64,000 bases of DNA from the NCBI GenBank assembly GCA_033964015.1, contig CM066912.1:27279532-27343531 (forward strand), read 5' to 3'. A program made the translations under genes and the position numbers. Positions 1-12,300 of the stretch are shown here, piece by piece. Each line of letters opens with the position of its first letter. Positions within the stretch are counted from its first letter, which is position 1. The DNA is from Scolanthus callimorphus. Taxonomy: Eukaryota > Cnidaria > Anthozoa > Actiniaria > Edwardsiidae. The notes beneath the pieces are model-generated. The model did not search any database. It worked only from the letters and a program-made list of their open reading frames with translations, and was not told where the DNA came from.

Positions 1-983
1 TCAATGCAAGGCCTATTTTCATTAGTATGTGCTGGGCACATGCAGGGGGGCTGCCTTGGAACCAAATGAGCTCTATTATTATAACTTTGGCGAGCACTGT
101 GGTGTATTATGCAGGCCCTAATGAAACATTTTGGCAGCCTTTAATTAATATATTAGTACCCACGCGAGTCAATTGGCGTTATGATGGTTGCCATAAATTC
201 TCATTTTTTGTACTCAATGCTCTCCAAGATAGTAATGTAGTTGATGTTCTTGGGTGTAATTGGATCCTTCTCAGTGCTCATTTTAACCCTCGCTTTGCTG
301 GGCTACAATGAGCCTGAGTCGGCCCAAAACATATTTACACTGCGAACATCAACTATTTAAGAAATAGAACACATTTTTCCATGTACCATAGCCTGATGGT
401 AGCACGCGTGAAAGGTTGGGAGAACAACAAAGGCTGTGGGAACATGAGCCCCTCTGGTCGATTGCATATATAAAAGAGTGCGGGATTTAAATACTACAGT
501 ATTATTTAAATAACAAAAGCTTGCGACCAGCTTTTAGGCCTTTGTTAAGCAAGGCCTGTTTGTTCTTAATGTAGAAAGCTTCTTTAAATAAAAGCAGATT
601 CCAGTTGTTATCCGTGTCTATTACACAGGTGTTTTCTCTGACAGTGTTAAGTAAGAATTGTTTGGTGTTTATGGTGTTGTCATGAAGGCCTGATTAAAGA
701 GTGTAAGGTGTTGAAAATTGGCACTATGGTTTCTTTCGTCCTCGGATTAACTTTAATTCTTTTTCTCTTTTGCGACTAAACTTTGTCAGTCAGTCGAAGT
801 TTTGCGACTCACTTCTTGTCTATCTCACGGGCGCGAGTTCAGTTTTTGTGAAAACATTTTAGAAAATGCCACTAGAATTTTGAAACTTGTCACAAATTTT
901 CAACTGGACTTTTTTGTTTAAATCTGCAGCCCTGTGCTAAATATAAACTGTTCAGGGAATTACTGACAGTCGTTCTTTCAAAC
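1..983. other. MTCH2 intron, no recognisable exon
   Basis: AT-rich DNA without a recognisable coding exon on either strand. A 94-codon plus-strand frame at 27-311 has no visible homology and no splice context. The next MTCH2 exon is expected to the left of the window. Confidence 0.5.
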
Positions 984-1031
984 CTTTTCTGCTGCATCTT
1001 CCTTGTACAAATCATCCGTGGTGCCCAGCGC
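984..1031 (-). CDS. MTCH2: MTCH2 exon 5 (probable linker exon)
   Basis: 48 nt, phase 0 at both ends, acceptor TTTCACCACCAG and donor GTTTGA. It encodes ALGTTDDLYKEDAAEK, a charged linker where human MTCH2 also has a poorly conserved acidic loop. It is supported by phase, splice sites and position rather than strong identity. Confidence 0.55.
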
Positions 1032-4000
1032 CTGGTGGTGAAACAAGTAGAGTTTAATTTTCCAATTGAGGAAATGGAAATTGCTCCTTGGTAACCTGCT
1101 TTGACTATTGTTGTTAGACAGAGCCATGTTCATATATATATACCAAATTTTATTTGGTATAACAGTAATTTCTGAACATTTAACAAATTAATATATCTAC
1201 TATTTCCATGTGTCTGTACCTATGACTTCACAACAGTGTTTTCATGAACAAAGTCAAGTGCAACCAATCACAGTGATCACAAGCTAAACACTAGACTTGC
1301 TCCAAGTCTACCTGTTATATAATTGATACTGAAAAAAAATCTAAAGGACTTTGAAAAAGTCTAGTAACCAATCACCAATCACAAAGTATAAAACATAGTT
1401 TTTTGTCAGGTAATTGATTGTAAAGTAATTGAAAATTCCTCACAATAGTCATCAAAAATCCACTAAGACTAGCATGATCTCTGGCAGCTAACTTTGCTAC
1501 ACAAAAGACAGAGGCAATAACTAAAATGTAACAATGTTTTAAATGACAATTAAGTCACTTTTTTTACCTCTAAAGCTGCATCATTTACGACAGTCCCCAC
1601 ACCTGCACAGAGAATTCTGAAATAAAAACACATTTAAGCAAATACTGGTATTATAGCCTGCTTACAGCATTGTTTGTATAACGGGAAACTGGTAGAAAGC
1701 AATTGGCCGCAGACCACACATATCCCAAAACCAAGATGGCGGCAGTGATTGCTTTCTCCTCCTCCCCTCATGATGATGATGATGATGATGAAAATGAAAA
1801 TGCTAAATATATAAATTTAGGCACTGCCTAAAGTGGAGCTTCCAGTCAGTCTCTATGACATCACATCACATGACCACTTCATTGCACTCCTCTGGTGACC
1901 TAGACAATTTTGCCTAAGTTTGGTTGTATTGGAGTCTTCAAAAGATATGAATTTCTCAAACTTTGACATCATCGATGATGTCACATCACGTGATAAAGTC
2001 ACAGCACCCCCTGGTAACATAGACAAAATACCCCAAGTATGGTTGTCTTAGCATTTTCCCGCTGATCAGTTTCCCATCTGTAGTATAGAAACTGGTGGGT
2101 TGCCTGTGTGACGACAGACACACACACAAATCGGATGTCCATGAAAATCAAGGTTGATGCACATATTATACACTTTTCTGTTGTTCCTTCTTCTCCTACA
2201 TGTAGCTATGGAGCTCCACTACGTGGGCACCTTAGGGGCCCACGGGAGCTCCTCTAACAACAACACACCTAGGAACAACGCCACTATACAAGCTGAAGAA
2301 GCCATCTGTTTTCTTGATATGGTTCACTGGAAATACATAAAAGATACCTGATATTAGCAGGGGTTTCAATACAGGGCATCTGGGGAAGTGCGGTAAAAAA
2401 CGGCAAAAAAGTGCGGAAAAGTGCGGGATTTTTTAGAAAAAAGTGCGGAAAAAAGTGCGGTAAAACGGTAAAAGTGCGGTAAAACGGTAAAAAGTGCGGT
2501 AAATTATTTTCTTTAATTTTAAGGTTTGCGCTTTTGGGGGATCATAACCAGTCGTTTCTGTTGATTTTCTATTTGTTTTGTCATTTTAAAACGTAATTTC
2601 ATTGAAACTGATGTAACAGCTAAATTATTAAACTTCGCATGATCAATATTTAGGTCAAGGACAATGGAAAAATGCAAAAAAAGAAGGGCTCACCATGCTT
2701 GCTTGCGCGGCATCAGTCATTTAAAATTCGAACCCCAAAAATCACTAAGAGCACCTATTTCTCCATACAATCAACTCCCGCATGTGTTGTTCATAACAAT
2801 AGAGCAGATTTCGTATGACTGTGAAAAGTACCGCCACAAAGCTGTTCCGCGCCGCGACCGTGACCGTACCGCGACTACGCGATTTCATTCCATACGAAAT
2901 CTGCTCGTTGCAATAAAGTTCTCCAAAATGAAACTTGGTGCTTTGTCATCACCATCTTAATCTAGGGTAAATGGCTCCGGCAGTTTCATAGGATATTTAC
3001 GGCGTTCAAGTACAAATAAACGAACTTCTAACATCCAACATTTTTCGTTCTCCTACTATTTTGTTTCGCCTAAATACTTGACCTATTTAGCAAATAAAAA
3101 TCGAGGTCACCAAAAAACGTGCGCCATTTGTATTTTACCCATTTCTTACAAGATCAGCTATTGGCTTATTTCCATCTAAACTTCCATCCAATTACAGATC
3201 TCCTAATTGATGGTATCTCGTACTTATTCTCAAACGGTCTGCTGTTGAACGCCTGGTATTTTTTTGCATTCGGTGGCGATCGTATCGGAAGAAAATGGTG
3301 GAGTTTTCAAGGTTTTTGCGCTTAATACTTCCGCATCAACATAATAAACTAGGTATTGACCTGCAAATCTTTGAAATTACCGTGTTTAGAAGGATTTTTC
3401 CACACAATTTTCAGTAATTTTCTTAAAAAGTGCGGAAAAGTGCGAAGAAAGTGTGAAAGTGCGGAAAAGTGAGATTTTTGGGCAAAAGTGCGGAATCGCA
3501 CTGCCGCACTTCCCCAGATGCCCTGTCAATAGAAGGCAGCTACCGGCAGTGAACTGCCACCTACTTCACTGCTGACTGCCGGCAACTTCATATTTATTAC
3601 TTCTCAATATTAAAGTAAATACATGAATATGCCAATTATCTTGCCCTCAAAATGCAGGAAAATGCCTTTTCTGCTACTGAAATTTCAAAATTTCCTGAGG
3701 GCATGCCTCCCATACCCCCTAGGCAGCTGGGTTTCGGGGGCCAAAGCCTTCTCAGGGGCGTAGCCAGGGGGGTCCAGGGGGGCCCGGGCCCCCCTTTCTC
3801 GGAAATTTTCCCATACATTTACTGTATTTGCTGGAGAAAATTTGCGCATTTTCTGCCCATGTTTTCACTATCCGGCTCCCCCCTTCAGAAATTCCTGGCT
3901 ACGCCGCTGCTTCTACTTCCAAAACAGAGCCTGCTACATCAAAACTTATTGAAACCCCTATATCTAAGCTACTGCATGTAATTCACTAAATGTAATTTAC

Positions 4001-5963
4001 ATGGGCATATCAAGGAACTTTAGAAGGGGGCAGGCATGGAGGTTTGACAAAGCTATAATTTTGCTTTCTTCAGTACATGTACATGTACATGTACATGTAA
4101 AAGAGGGTGATGTTGTCCCTCCCCCCTAAATCTGCCCCTGATTTATGTTTCTCTTTTCAGTGAGTAAAATTTGCTGGGCAAGGAGCGCATTCACTCTTAA
4201 TTGTTACTCTGGGGACGGTGCATTCACCTCTCAGATTGTCCCCGCAAACCGAGGTGCGCACTGCCTTTCACTTGCCAAAAAGGTAAATGTAATGTAGGCA
4301 CTTGTATACCGCAAATTATCATATGAATATGTTCAAATGCTGTTTACAGATGTGGACATGTCTGATCCCTAAGATGCGGACTGCAATTTATACAATGCAG
4401 TTTACAATCATGAGTTGTTGTTAGATTACATTCTGTGGTGAGCACTGTGATTGTTTAACGTCCCTCGCATAGTAGTTAAGTGTAGTGGGCTGAGAGACGG
4501 GACCTCGGTTTTATTGTCTCATCCGAAAGACTTGAAACACAGGAGAAATGACGAATCACTTCAACCCACGATGGACACAAGGTTCGAAACAGCAGAGAAA
4601 AATCCCAACTGCCCCCGACTGGGATTCGAATGCCCTGCTAATGCACGAATGAGGGGGTGTGGGGTTGTCAATTGACTGGTGCAATATATTTTCTGGAATT
4701 TCCCATTGTAGAAGCTTAACTGTTGTATAATTGCCTACTTACAATATTGCATAAGACCAGGAAGCCTGGACACCTTGCTACCAAACACAGTTGTAGTTAC
4801 TGTTGGTGGTATAGGCTCATAACCAACCTGAAAATAGTTTTATTAGAAAAATATTTGGCATGCTATGTGAGCTTGAATATTCAAACTTTCCCTGGGGCAC
4901 GCATGAAAGAGAACAAATTACATATAATGTGTGCAGAGGCTACATTTGCAAAGCTGAAAACAAGAAAGCAAAAAAGTAAATTTAAGTAAATGCAGGGAAA
5001 TTTCAGCCTGACTGAACTCAACCAATCAAAATCTTGAGATGTGAAGTGATTTGTAGTGACGCTTGAGAGTACTGTTTTCCCACTTCCAATTATGTTGCAT
5101 TAATTTGAATAATCTTTCCTTGTCCTTGTTTTGGAATGCTTACATATTCATATATCTTTCGGTACGTAGCCGAAGAAGAAAGAAAAAATACTCATGGGAA
5201 TGCCATGTGACCTAATATATAAAATGGAAAAAAATTATGCCCAAGCCGAGGGGGTCTATTGGTACCAATCCTGCATTCATTGTTTTTGTCACTTACACGT
5301 TGGGCAAGCTAAACTGTTTCTTTGACATAAAGCGTGTAAAGACATGGATTGCAGGAATGTGCTACAAGTTGCTTTTCATAATGTATGTTTCTATATACAT
5401 CAGGAAAAGCTGAAAAAATCCATTAAAAAATCTCAAAGTTTTGAGTTTGTTGCTTGACCATTTTGAATTCCACTGGGAATAGTGTCCATAGTGTGATGAT
5501 TAATCAAGCGAAGACGGGATCGGTCCATCAAAACATGAATGAAATTGAAAGCCGTACCGGTACATAGCTGGTATCAAGGATTGTAAACAACAACAGATGC
5601 GGTCTCTATCGGTAAGATTCAAAGTTTTCAAAGGTTTCTTGGAAGCTACGATTGGCGTAGACAGAGCATAGATTTAATGAATACGTCCTAAAATCTTCTG
5701 AAAAGCAAGATACATAAGGGCACTGATTTTATCAAGCAAAAAGCCCCCTCTTCTCAGAGAATTTTTCAAGTTGGGCGCTAACTTCCATTTCCATGCATAC
5801 AACAACTGTTGCAGTTAGGGGATAAAAACCATACCTGAACTAATACTTTCATGGTGGTCATGGGATGCGTAACTAATGTCATCGCAGAAGAAAGAAGCAG
5901 AGATAAAGCACGGTCGTTCTCAGCATTTTGAGGACGATAATGTCCCGGCCTGAAGGACGCCAT
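984..5963 (-). CDS. MTCH2: MTCH2-like mitochondrial carrier homologue, 5' part (5 exons, runs off the left edge)
   Basis: MTCH2 is an outer mitochondrial membrane protein of the SLC25 (carrier) fold; in mammals it acts as a tBID receptor and membrane insertase. Five minus-strand exons, 5963-5835, 4827-4743, 2326-2269, 1616-1568 and 1031-984, join in frame to about 123 residues, all with GT-AG introns. Matches to human MTCH2 include KVLVQ-VGYEP (human KVLIQ-VGYEP), the RLPGL segment, and RILCAGVGTVV (human RLCSGVLGTVV). The N-terminus is longer than in human. The start is the first ATG of exon 1, 268 bp from the COPS4 start on the other strand. The remaining carrier repeats are not found between 1 and 983, so they should lie outside the window. 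Family assignment is firm; exon 5 is the least certain part. Confidence 0.85.
1568..1616 (-). CDS. MTCH2: MTCH2 exon 4
   Basis: 49 nt after acceptor TTTCAG, ending at donor GTAAAA; phase 2 in, 0 out. It encodes ILCAGVGTVVNDAALE; the split codon restores R, as in human PRLCSGVLGTVV. Confidence 0.85.
1851..2060. repeat. Imperfect direct duplication in MTCH2 intron
   Basis: Two diverged copies, each about 75 bp, containing CACATCAC(A/G)TGA, then a CTGGT(G/A)AC block and AAGT(T/A)TGGTTGT, lie about 125 bp apart. A (GAT)n microsatellite lies just upstream at about 1769-1790. Confidence 0.5.
2269..2326 (-). CDS. MTCH2: MTCH2 exon 3
   Basis: 58 nt after acceptor TTTCCAG, ending at donor GTGTGT; phase 1 in, 2 out. 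It encodes NHIKKTDGFFSLYSGVVP, aligning with human QHIASIDGRRGLFTGLTP. The acceptor is only 46 bp from the edge of a DNA transposon (2372-3525). Confidence 0.82.
2372..3525. mobile_element. Non-autonomous DNA transposon with 22-bp TIRs
   Basis: The ends are exact 22-bp inverted repeats beginning CAGGGCATCTGGGGAAGTGC, at 2372-2393 and 3504-3525. They are flanked by the perfect 6-bp direct repeat TCAATA (2366-2371 and 3526-3531). Both ends carry many subterminal AGTGCGG(A/T)AAA repeats, as in hAT-like elements, although hAT usually makes 8-bp duplications. The 98-codon frame inside (2664-2960) shows no transposase motif. Confidence 0.85.
3754..3905. repeat. Small foldback element (GGGGCGTAGCCAGG family)
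   Basis: The ends GGCGTAGCCAGG and CCTGGCTACGCC are inverted, with a GGGGGGCCCGGGCCCCCC palindrome near the left end. Related sequence occurs at 19706-19860 and 60383-60530 (AGGGGCGGATCCAGGA...GGGAAAATCTCCCGA). Confidence 0.6.
4440..4665 (-). repeat. SINE fragment
   Basis: It shares GACGGGACCTCGGTTT and ATTGTCTCATCCGAAAGAC with the better preserved copy at 20325-20555. A degenerate B-box-like GCATTCGAATCCC is on the minus strand. Confidence 0.55.
4743..4827 (-). CDS. MTCH2: MTCH2 exon 2
   Basis: 85 nt after acceptor TTTTCAG, ending at donor GTAAGT; phase 0 in, 1 out. It encodes VGYEPIPP...SRLPGLMQY, aligning with human VGYEPLPP...CQLPGLFSY. Confidence 0.88.
5835..5963 (-). CDS. MTCH2: MTCH2 exon 1
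   Basis: 43 codons from ATG (MASFRPGHYR...) to ...MKVLVQ, then donor GTATGG; phase 0. The segment THPMTTMKVLVQ is the first carrier-type helix end, where human has QPLMYVKVLIQ. The start codon lies inside a CAAGATGGCG motif. Confidence 0.85.
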
Positions 5964-6231
5964 CTTGGATCTTGTTACTTCCAGGCTTGCGAGGAGTTCT
6001 GGGTAATTTCAAATCGGCGCGATCTTTTCCTTTATTTTTTCAAGGATTTTTTTATTTAATTGATGTGGCATGTTTCAAGAAAATGTGCAGAAATAAAAGA
6101 AATTCTGATCTTATTAAATTGAGAGAAACTAGGATATAAAGAAAAAAGTGAAGCGCAAACGTTCCTGTGTGGGTACCCTGTGGTAAAGTCGTAAGCAAAG
6201 CGCTGGGTACAAGTTCTTGTTCAAAATCCAA
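5950..6231. promoter_or_regulatory. Divergent MTCH2/COPS4 promoter
   Basis: Only 268 bp separate the MTCH2 start (5963, minus) from the COPS4 start (6232, plus). GCCATCTTGG at 5961-5970 (minus: CAAGATGGCG, a YY1-type motif) overlaps the MTCH2 ATG. There is a short CG-containing stretch near 6015-6025 and no TATA box in the expected place. Shared control is inferred from the spacing and motif. Confidence 0.6.
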
Positions 6232-6373
6232 ATGGCTGCCGAAGTGCGACAAATGTTGCTCAATGTAAGCGGCTCGTCTTCGTCTGTGGCAAAATATAGA
6301 GAGATTTTAGACAAAGTTCTGAAATTTCAAGAACCTAAGCTATCAGACTGTATGCAAGTATTTGTTGAAGCTG
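6232..6373 (+). CDS. COPS4: COPS4 exon 1
   Basis: 47 codons plus 1 nt, donor GTGAGT. It begins MAAEVRQ and ends QVFVEA, aligning with human KAFVEA. Confidence 0.94.
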
Positions 6374-9300
6374 GTGAGTTAAGGAGATTTAATCATGAAA
6401 TCTTCGAGACGATTACCATCCATCCCATCTGTTTGTTGCAGTGTTTTACTTTTGAGAGCAACTCCAGAATTGTAGTTGGCGTCTTGAGTATGAAGTTCCG
6501 CAATAAGACTTATTTTATTGATTAAGCAAGTCAATTTTATACCAGCAAAGTTTTGCCTAGCTAAGTTTACAGTATACCCAAAATCAAAAACATTTGAGGC
6601 CATGAAAAAGGTGTTTGGTTGTGTGACACCAAATTATGGCTTGAGTTCGGGTTGAGTATGGCCCATTTTAACACAGCTTTGGCTGAACCAAATACATTTA
6701 GGCTTGACTGAAGAACAACAATGGTTTTTACTACCATTTTCGCTCAGCCCTGAAGCATGACAATTTTTTCGCGTTGGTTTACGTTAAACTTGCACGTTTT
6801 GTAGAGAAGTCGTTGTGTTTCTCGCTCGCTGATTGGCTGCTGTTTTGGCCATTATTTTTCAGCCAATCAGAGTGCTAGAAACGCAATTACTTCTTGACAA
6901 AACATGCACATTTGAAACGTAAACCTATGCGAAAATGAAAATGGTAGTAAACAATGAGCCAATTACCAAATTGTTGCACCAAATTCAATCAATTGGTTTC
7001 AATTGATGACAGCACAGCAGAGCATTTTTTTATTCATGCCATGGCTGGAATGTTTCCTGGTGATGTTACAACCTTACCACAGGAAACCCGCCTAAAATGC
7101 CAGGCACTAGGCTGGCATTAGCCCTGATTACCATAGCACTGCACTAGTGTTGTAAATATTCAGATTGATGAATTTCATGTCTTTTTACCAGTTGCATCAG
7201 AGGGAGTAAGCCTGGTAGTATCTCGTCAAATCTTTACTGAACTTTGCAATCAACTGCCAAACTTGTCAAGTACATCAGCAAGAGTCATATCACACTTTGT
7301 CCTGGAAAAACTTCAGCCAAGGGTGATCTCTTTTGAAGAACAGGTAATTGTTCCCTGCATGGCCGTACATGCAGTATTTTGTGCAATGTTATCAGCCAGG
7401 TAGGAGTTTAAGGTGAACAGATGCCAAAATTAAACTGAGCATGCCCAGGAGTTACACCAGAACTATTGTGACCAACATTCTGGTATCCAGAGCTAGTCAT
7501 CAGCGGCTTGTCACACAGGGTTGGTTTTCACTACAACTAAGCGACATAATCATAAGAAGAACGGAAGCCTTTGATCCTTATGCTTATGTCATAGTGAAAC
7601 CGAATCCACACTAAAGAAAATAGTTAATTTGATCCTTGTGCTTATGCTTATGTTGCTACTGAAAACCAACCCTTATTTTCAGGTTTCTGTAGTACGTAAC
7701 CACTTGTCCACAATATATGAGAAATCACAACAATGGAGAGAGGCTGCCCAGGTGCTCACTGGAATCCCGTTAGAAACAGGACAGAGGTACTGTACATAAT
7801 TAATCATTATTCTGTGCGATTCTGTGAGATTTCTATCCCCTAAAATGTATATACTTTAGTAATCTGTGTTCGTCTGTCTTGTCTCGCATTTGTTTTTTCA
7901 TTCTTTTTTCCTATTGTCTTCCTATAAGGTTAGGATGCCTCCTCACACAAACCCGGTGGTTTCTTGAGGCGCTTCCGCCATCTTCTTTTTCTTAGTCTAT
8001 TTAGATGTTTTTTTATGTATAACTGTTAATATAAAAGAAATGGCAAATAAATTGAGAATTGAAATTGAGATGTGCAGAGTATTGTCTGATAGGTACTTAG
8101 CTAATGAGGGACGTAGTCCCGAGTTGGCTAAATCAGACTTGCAATCCTCTGCAAAATCAAGCAGGATAACTGTTTTATTATTCAGCAGCACATAAACCCA
8201 ATGAAAAACATTACTTTTGCCTCATATTTCCCTCAGATGATGGATTTTGCAGGATATATGCATGTACAGAAAATGTCTATTAGCATGCCAATGACATTTT
8301 TGGCAGTGCATCATGTTTGTGCTGAATAATAACACACTTCATCAGAGTTACTTACTTATCTTCTTCGCCCCCAGTGGGACATAAGGCCGCTCATCAGAGT
8401 TATGACATAGCATAATTTCTGCAGTATCTTGTTTAGAGGAGATCTTTTCTGTTCTTTGTATTGTGTGGTTCCTGAAAATTTCCTCCCCCCCCCCCCATGG
8501 AAGGGTGTTGAAAAGTGCCCCTACCCCCACCCCTCTGGAATTTCCAAAGAAAAATGTAGTATTTGTATGGAAAACAATCTGAAATATTTTCAATTCGCTA
8601 AGAGAATATAATTTGCAATCCATTTCCATCTGCTCTATGACAAACCAAAATACTCCAAGCTTTGCTTATATTGCAACTGAAAGGTTATTTAACAAATTTC
8701 TTGTGAATTGAACTTCATTTTTAGTAAGTTAATTAATCATGACATCCTGACTTTAACTACACTCATTCACAACTTCTTTGACATTACAGGCAGTACACTG
8801 TGGACTACAAGTTGCGTACCTATCTTAGGATAGCACAGCTTTATCTAGAGGACGATGACCCTGTGCAAGCAGAGGCTTATGTCAATCGTGCCTCTCTATT
8901 GTATGCAGACACCAAGGATGATGATTTGCAGGTCCTGTACAAGGCAAGTGGAACTTTTTTAGAAAATTTTTATATAATGGGCAATTCCAGGACATAAAGG
9001 TACCCCCCACGGGCGGCATTTGGAAATTCTGATGGGATGGGGGGTTTAAGAGCTCGGAATTCTGATTGCAAGGGGGGGGGGGGGGAGGGGTTTCGAAGCT
9101 GGATTTCTTTAACCTGCCCAGAATTCTATATGCATGGGGGGGGGGGGGGGGGGGGGTTAAACCATTTTGGAAATTCTGGATGCATGGGGGGGGTCAAAAA
9201 CTAGTGCCGCCCGTGGGGAGGGTACCTTTATTTTCTGGAATTGCCCAATATGATGTCAGAAAATATACATACAGGGGTTTGAAATATAAACCTCCACAAT

Positions 9301-12300
9301 GCAGTCATTGTATAGGAAAAGAAAGTGACATTGAGTCCTCCATCCCTTGAATTGCCAATCCTTTCCCTGGAGAGGGTATGGAGTCGCACAATTTACATTC
9401 CCCAAGCAAGTTAGTCTATGTAAAACAGTTTTCGACACTCATTTAAAATATGCTCTTACTAATGATTATGGCCTACACAGGTTTGTTATGCTAGAGTGCT
9501 GGACTTCCGAAGAAAGTTCATAGAGGCAGCTCAGCGTTACCTAGACTTGTCTTATAAAACCAATGTCGCTGAAGGAGAAAGAGTGACTGCACTCAAGCAC
9601 GCCTTGATATGCACAATTCTAGCTTCTGCAGGTATGCTCAAAATAGCTGGAAGAATACTCTAGATTGACGACAAAAATCAGGGAACTGTGGAATTGGCTA
9701 TTAAGCAAATTCATGCATGGGGGGGGTTGACTCCAATATCAATCAGATGGGGGTGCTCCTCCTGCAAATGCTCCTCCTGCAAATGAAGACGTGGTCAACC
9801 TTCATTTTAATCCCCAAAAGATACCTTAAAACTCACACAAATCTTGTTCATTGAAAGTGCCTACAGTGCTAGTTACTGCAAAGATTAAGATATTTGTATA
9901 TTACTGACCTCCGGTACATAAGCACCATAGGCAAATTCTAAAGTTCAGTGTGGCTATTCACAAACTCCTTAAAAGATACATTTTTCTAAAAATGTTAGGT
10001 TTTTTCATTCTTTCCCCTTAAAGATACCTCAGACCTAAATTTCTACCCCTAAAAGATACGATGAGCACCCCCGCCTGGCTGATATGAGCCCCAATCCCCC
10101 CCCCCCCCCCTCAGGTTCATGTGGCCATCACACCCACAAACATCTATAACACTACCACATTCATGGTTGCTGTGCATGAATCCTGGTCTTGCAAACTTTA
10201 TAACAGTGTCAAAAGAGTGCCAGCAAACATAGGATAGTGAGCAGATAATATAGTCTAGGTCGCTGGAAATACAGTATAAATAAAGATTGATTGAAGTTTT
10301 TGCTCCGTCGTTTTTGCTCCGACAAAGGGCTAACACTCAAAACGTCAGCAAGTCACCATTTTTCCACGGCGTTTAACATAAATCTCAACCTTTGGTTGTT
10401 GTTGTTCACAGTAAAAAGTTAGTTTGTAATTACCGTATAAAGTAATTTTGGTCAGTATTTTGCTTTTGCAGGCCCAGAATGAAATATAGTCCGGTCAATT
10501 TAGCGTTTAACCTGGAAAAAATTGCAACATGGGATTTTTATACAGCAAATTCTCAGGAACATATGTGAGAAATACGTGTCCAAATTTTGTGAAAATCCGT
10601 TCGGGGAAGTTGGTTAAATTCGGGGTTTTCCGTCTCCACGAAGGAAAGCCCGTTGTTTTCGGTGGCACTTAGCCAATGAAAGCGAAAAATTCGAAGGGAG
10701 GGCTATTGACTGTAGAGCCGTAACTTGGTGTGATATTGAACGAGATATCGAGCAATTTCTTTCTACTGCAGAATGTGATTGCATAGATGTGAATTTTTGT
10801 GTTTTTTAATAACCAATTCTGCAAAATAATAACAACATAATGCTGAGTTTTGACAAATCCCATATGATCCTTTGTATTTCACGTGTGGTGATACACTAAA
10901 GCTCGAATATTATACGCTAAAAGAAATAAAAGAAATAAACTGATCATAGGCGTAACTCATCGCTCAGAAATTATTTGTTTAAACCGAAAAACCTTCTTAA
11001 ATCTTCCCCGGTTTCATCTGCACAGTCTATAAACATTCTCCCAGTTTCTGTGTTTTCATTGTCTAAGTGCCGTCGAAAACAAAAGGCGCCCTTGACGTCG
11101 CCGATAAAACCAAAAATTTAACCAATTTCCCCTGGTCGGATTTCTACGAAATTTGGATATGTTATTCCTACATATGTTTTTGACAATTAGTACCAAAAAT
11201 TTCCCATGTTGCAATTTTTTCCAGGGTCGGTTTTTTTTTCGGGCTAATTTGACCGGACTAATAACCAAGTCAAAATAATTATACCTACATCAATTTAAAA
11301 CTTTTTTAGAGAATAAGATTCATTGTGTGTTCACCTAGGGAATGCAATCTTGTAGTGACAAGTGTAATTGCTTTACAACCACAGTTTTCTGTTTAGGAGG
11401 AGGTTGCTTTTACAAGAGCTTCAACTGTTCTATCGCTCTAGTATAGAGCACTCTGCCTGGATATTGAGATATGAGATGTATACCGATGGCTCCACTAGAA
11501 GACTCCTCTTCTGTTTTGGGACCTACGGTCTTACACTGTACTACATCCTATAGTCCAAGAAGACATGGAGGTCTAGCCATTGCAAGATGTTGAGCAAAGG
11601 CAGCACCTTTTCCTTAATTGTTTTGAAAAAAAACATAAGTCACAGGAAAAATTGCATAAAAACATTAATGGTTTTGGTAGCGTTTTTCCATGCACTATAA
11701 CATTAATGGAAAAGTGTGGTCTTCCCATTAACATCATTAATGGGAAAGTGTGGTCTTCCCATTAACATTTTTCACACATTAATGGAAACACGCTACCAAA
11801 ACCATTAATGTGTTAAGCAATTTTTCCCTGTGAGTGTTGGTCCCACTTGGGTTTGAACCACCTGGCATCTCTCTCAAGAGCCCAATGCTCTGTTACTGAG
11901 CTAACTGGTCTGTCCGTTGATGTATTTTCAGGCCAACAACGCTCTCGTATGCTTGCAAGCCTCTATAAAGATGAGAGATGCCAACACCTTCCAACATATG
12001 GCATTCTTGAGAAAATGTAAGTGGTATATCATTAGAAGTGGCATTTTCTTCCAAAGCTTCTCTTTTCATAGGTGTAATGAAACAAAGAAATAATTTAAGG
12101 TGACTATTAGCCTTATTACCAGGCGTTCCTCGCTCCACAACAGCATATAAATGGCACAGCCCAGTGGCTGAAATTGTTATGACATTGAACAATTTCTAAA
12201 ATGTCAACGTTCATTTCCTGGAATTCATTGCTATGTGTTTTTCTTTTTGTAGGTACTTAGATCGCATCATTCGCGGCCCTGAGTTACAGGAGTTTTCAAC

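Noticed and set aside
2664..2960. 98-codon frame inside the transposon at 2372-3525
   Set aside because: No transposase motif; the element is too short to be autonomous.
11836..11925. Possible tRNA gene
   Set aside because: A and B boxes are present, but the anticodon stem does not pair, so it is better read as a tRNA-derived element.
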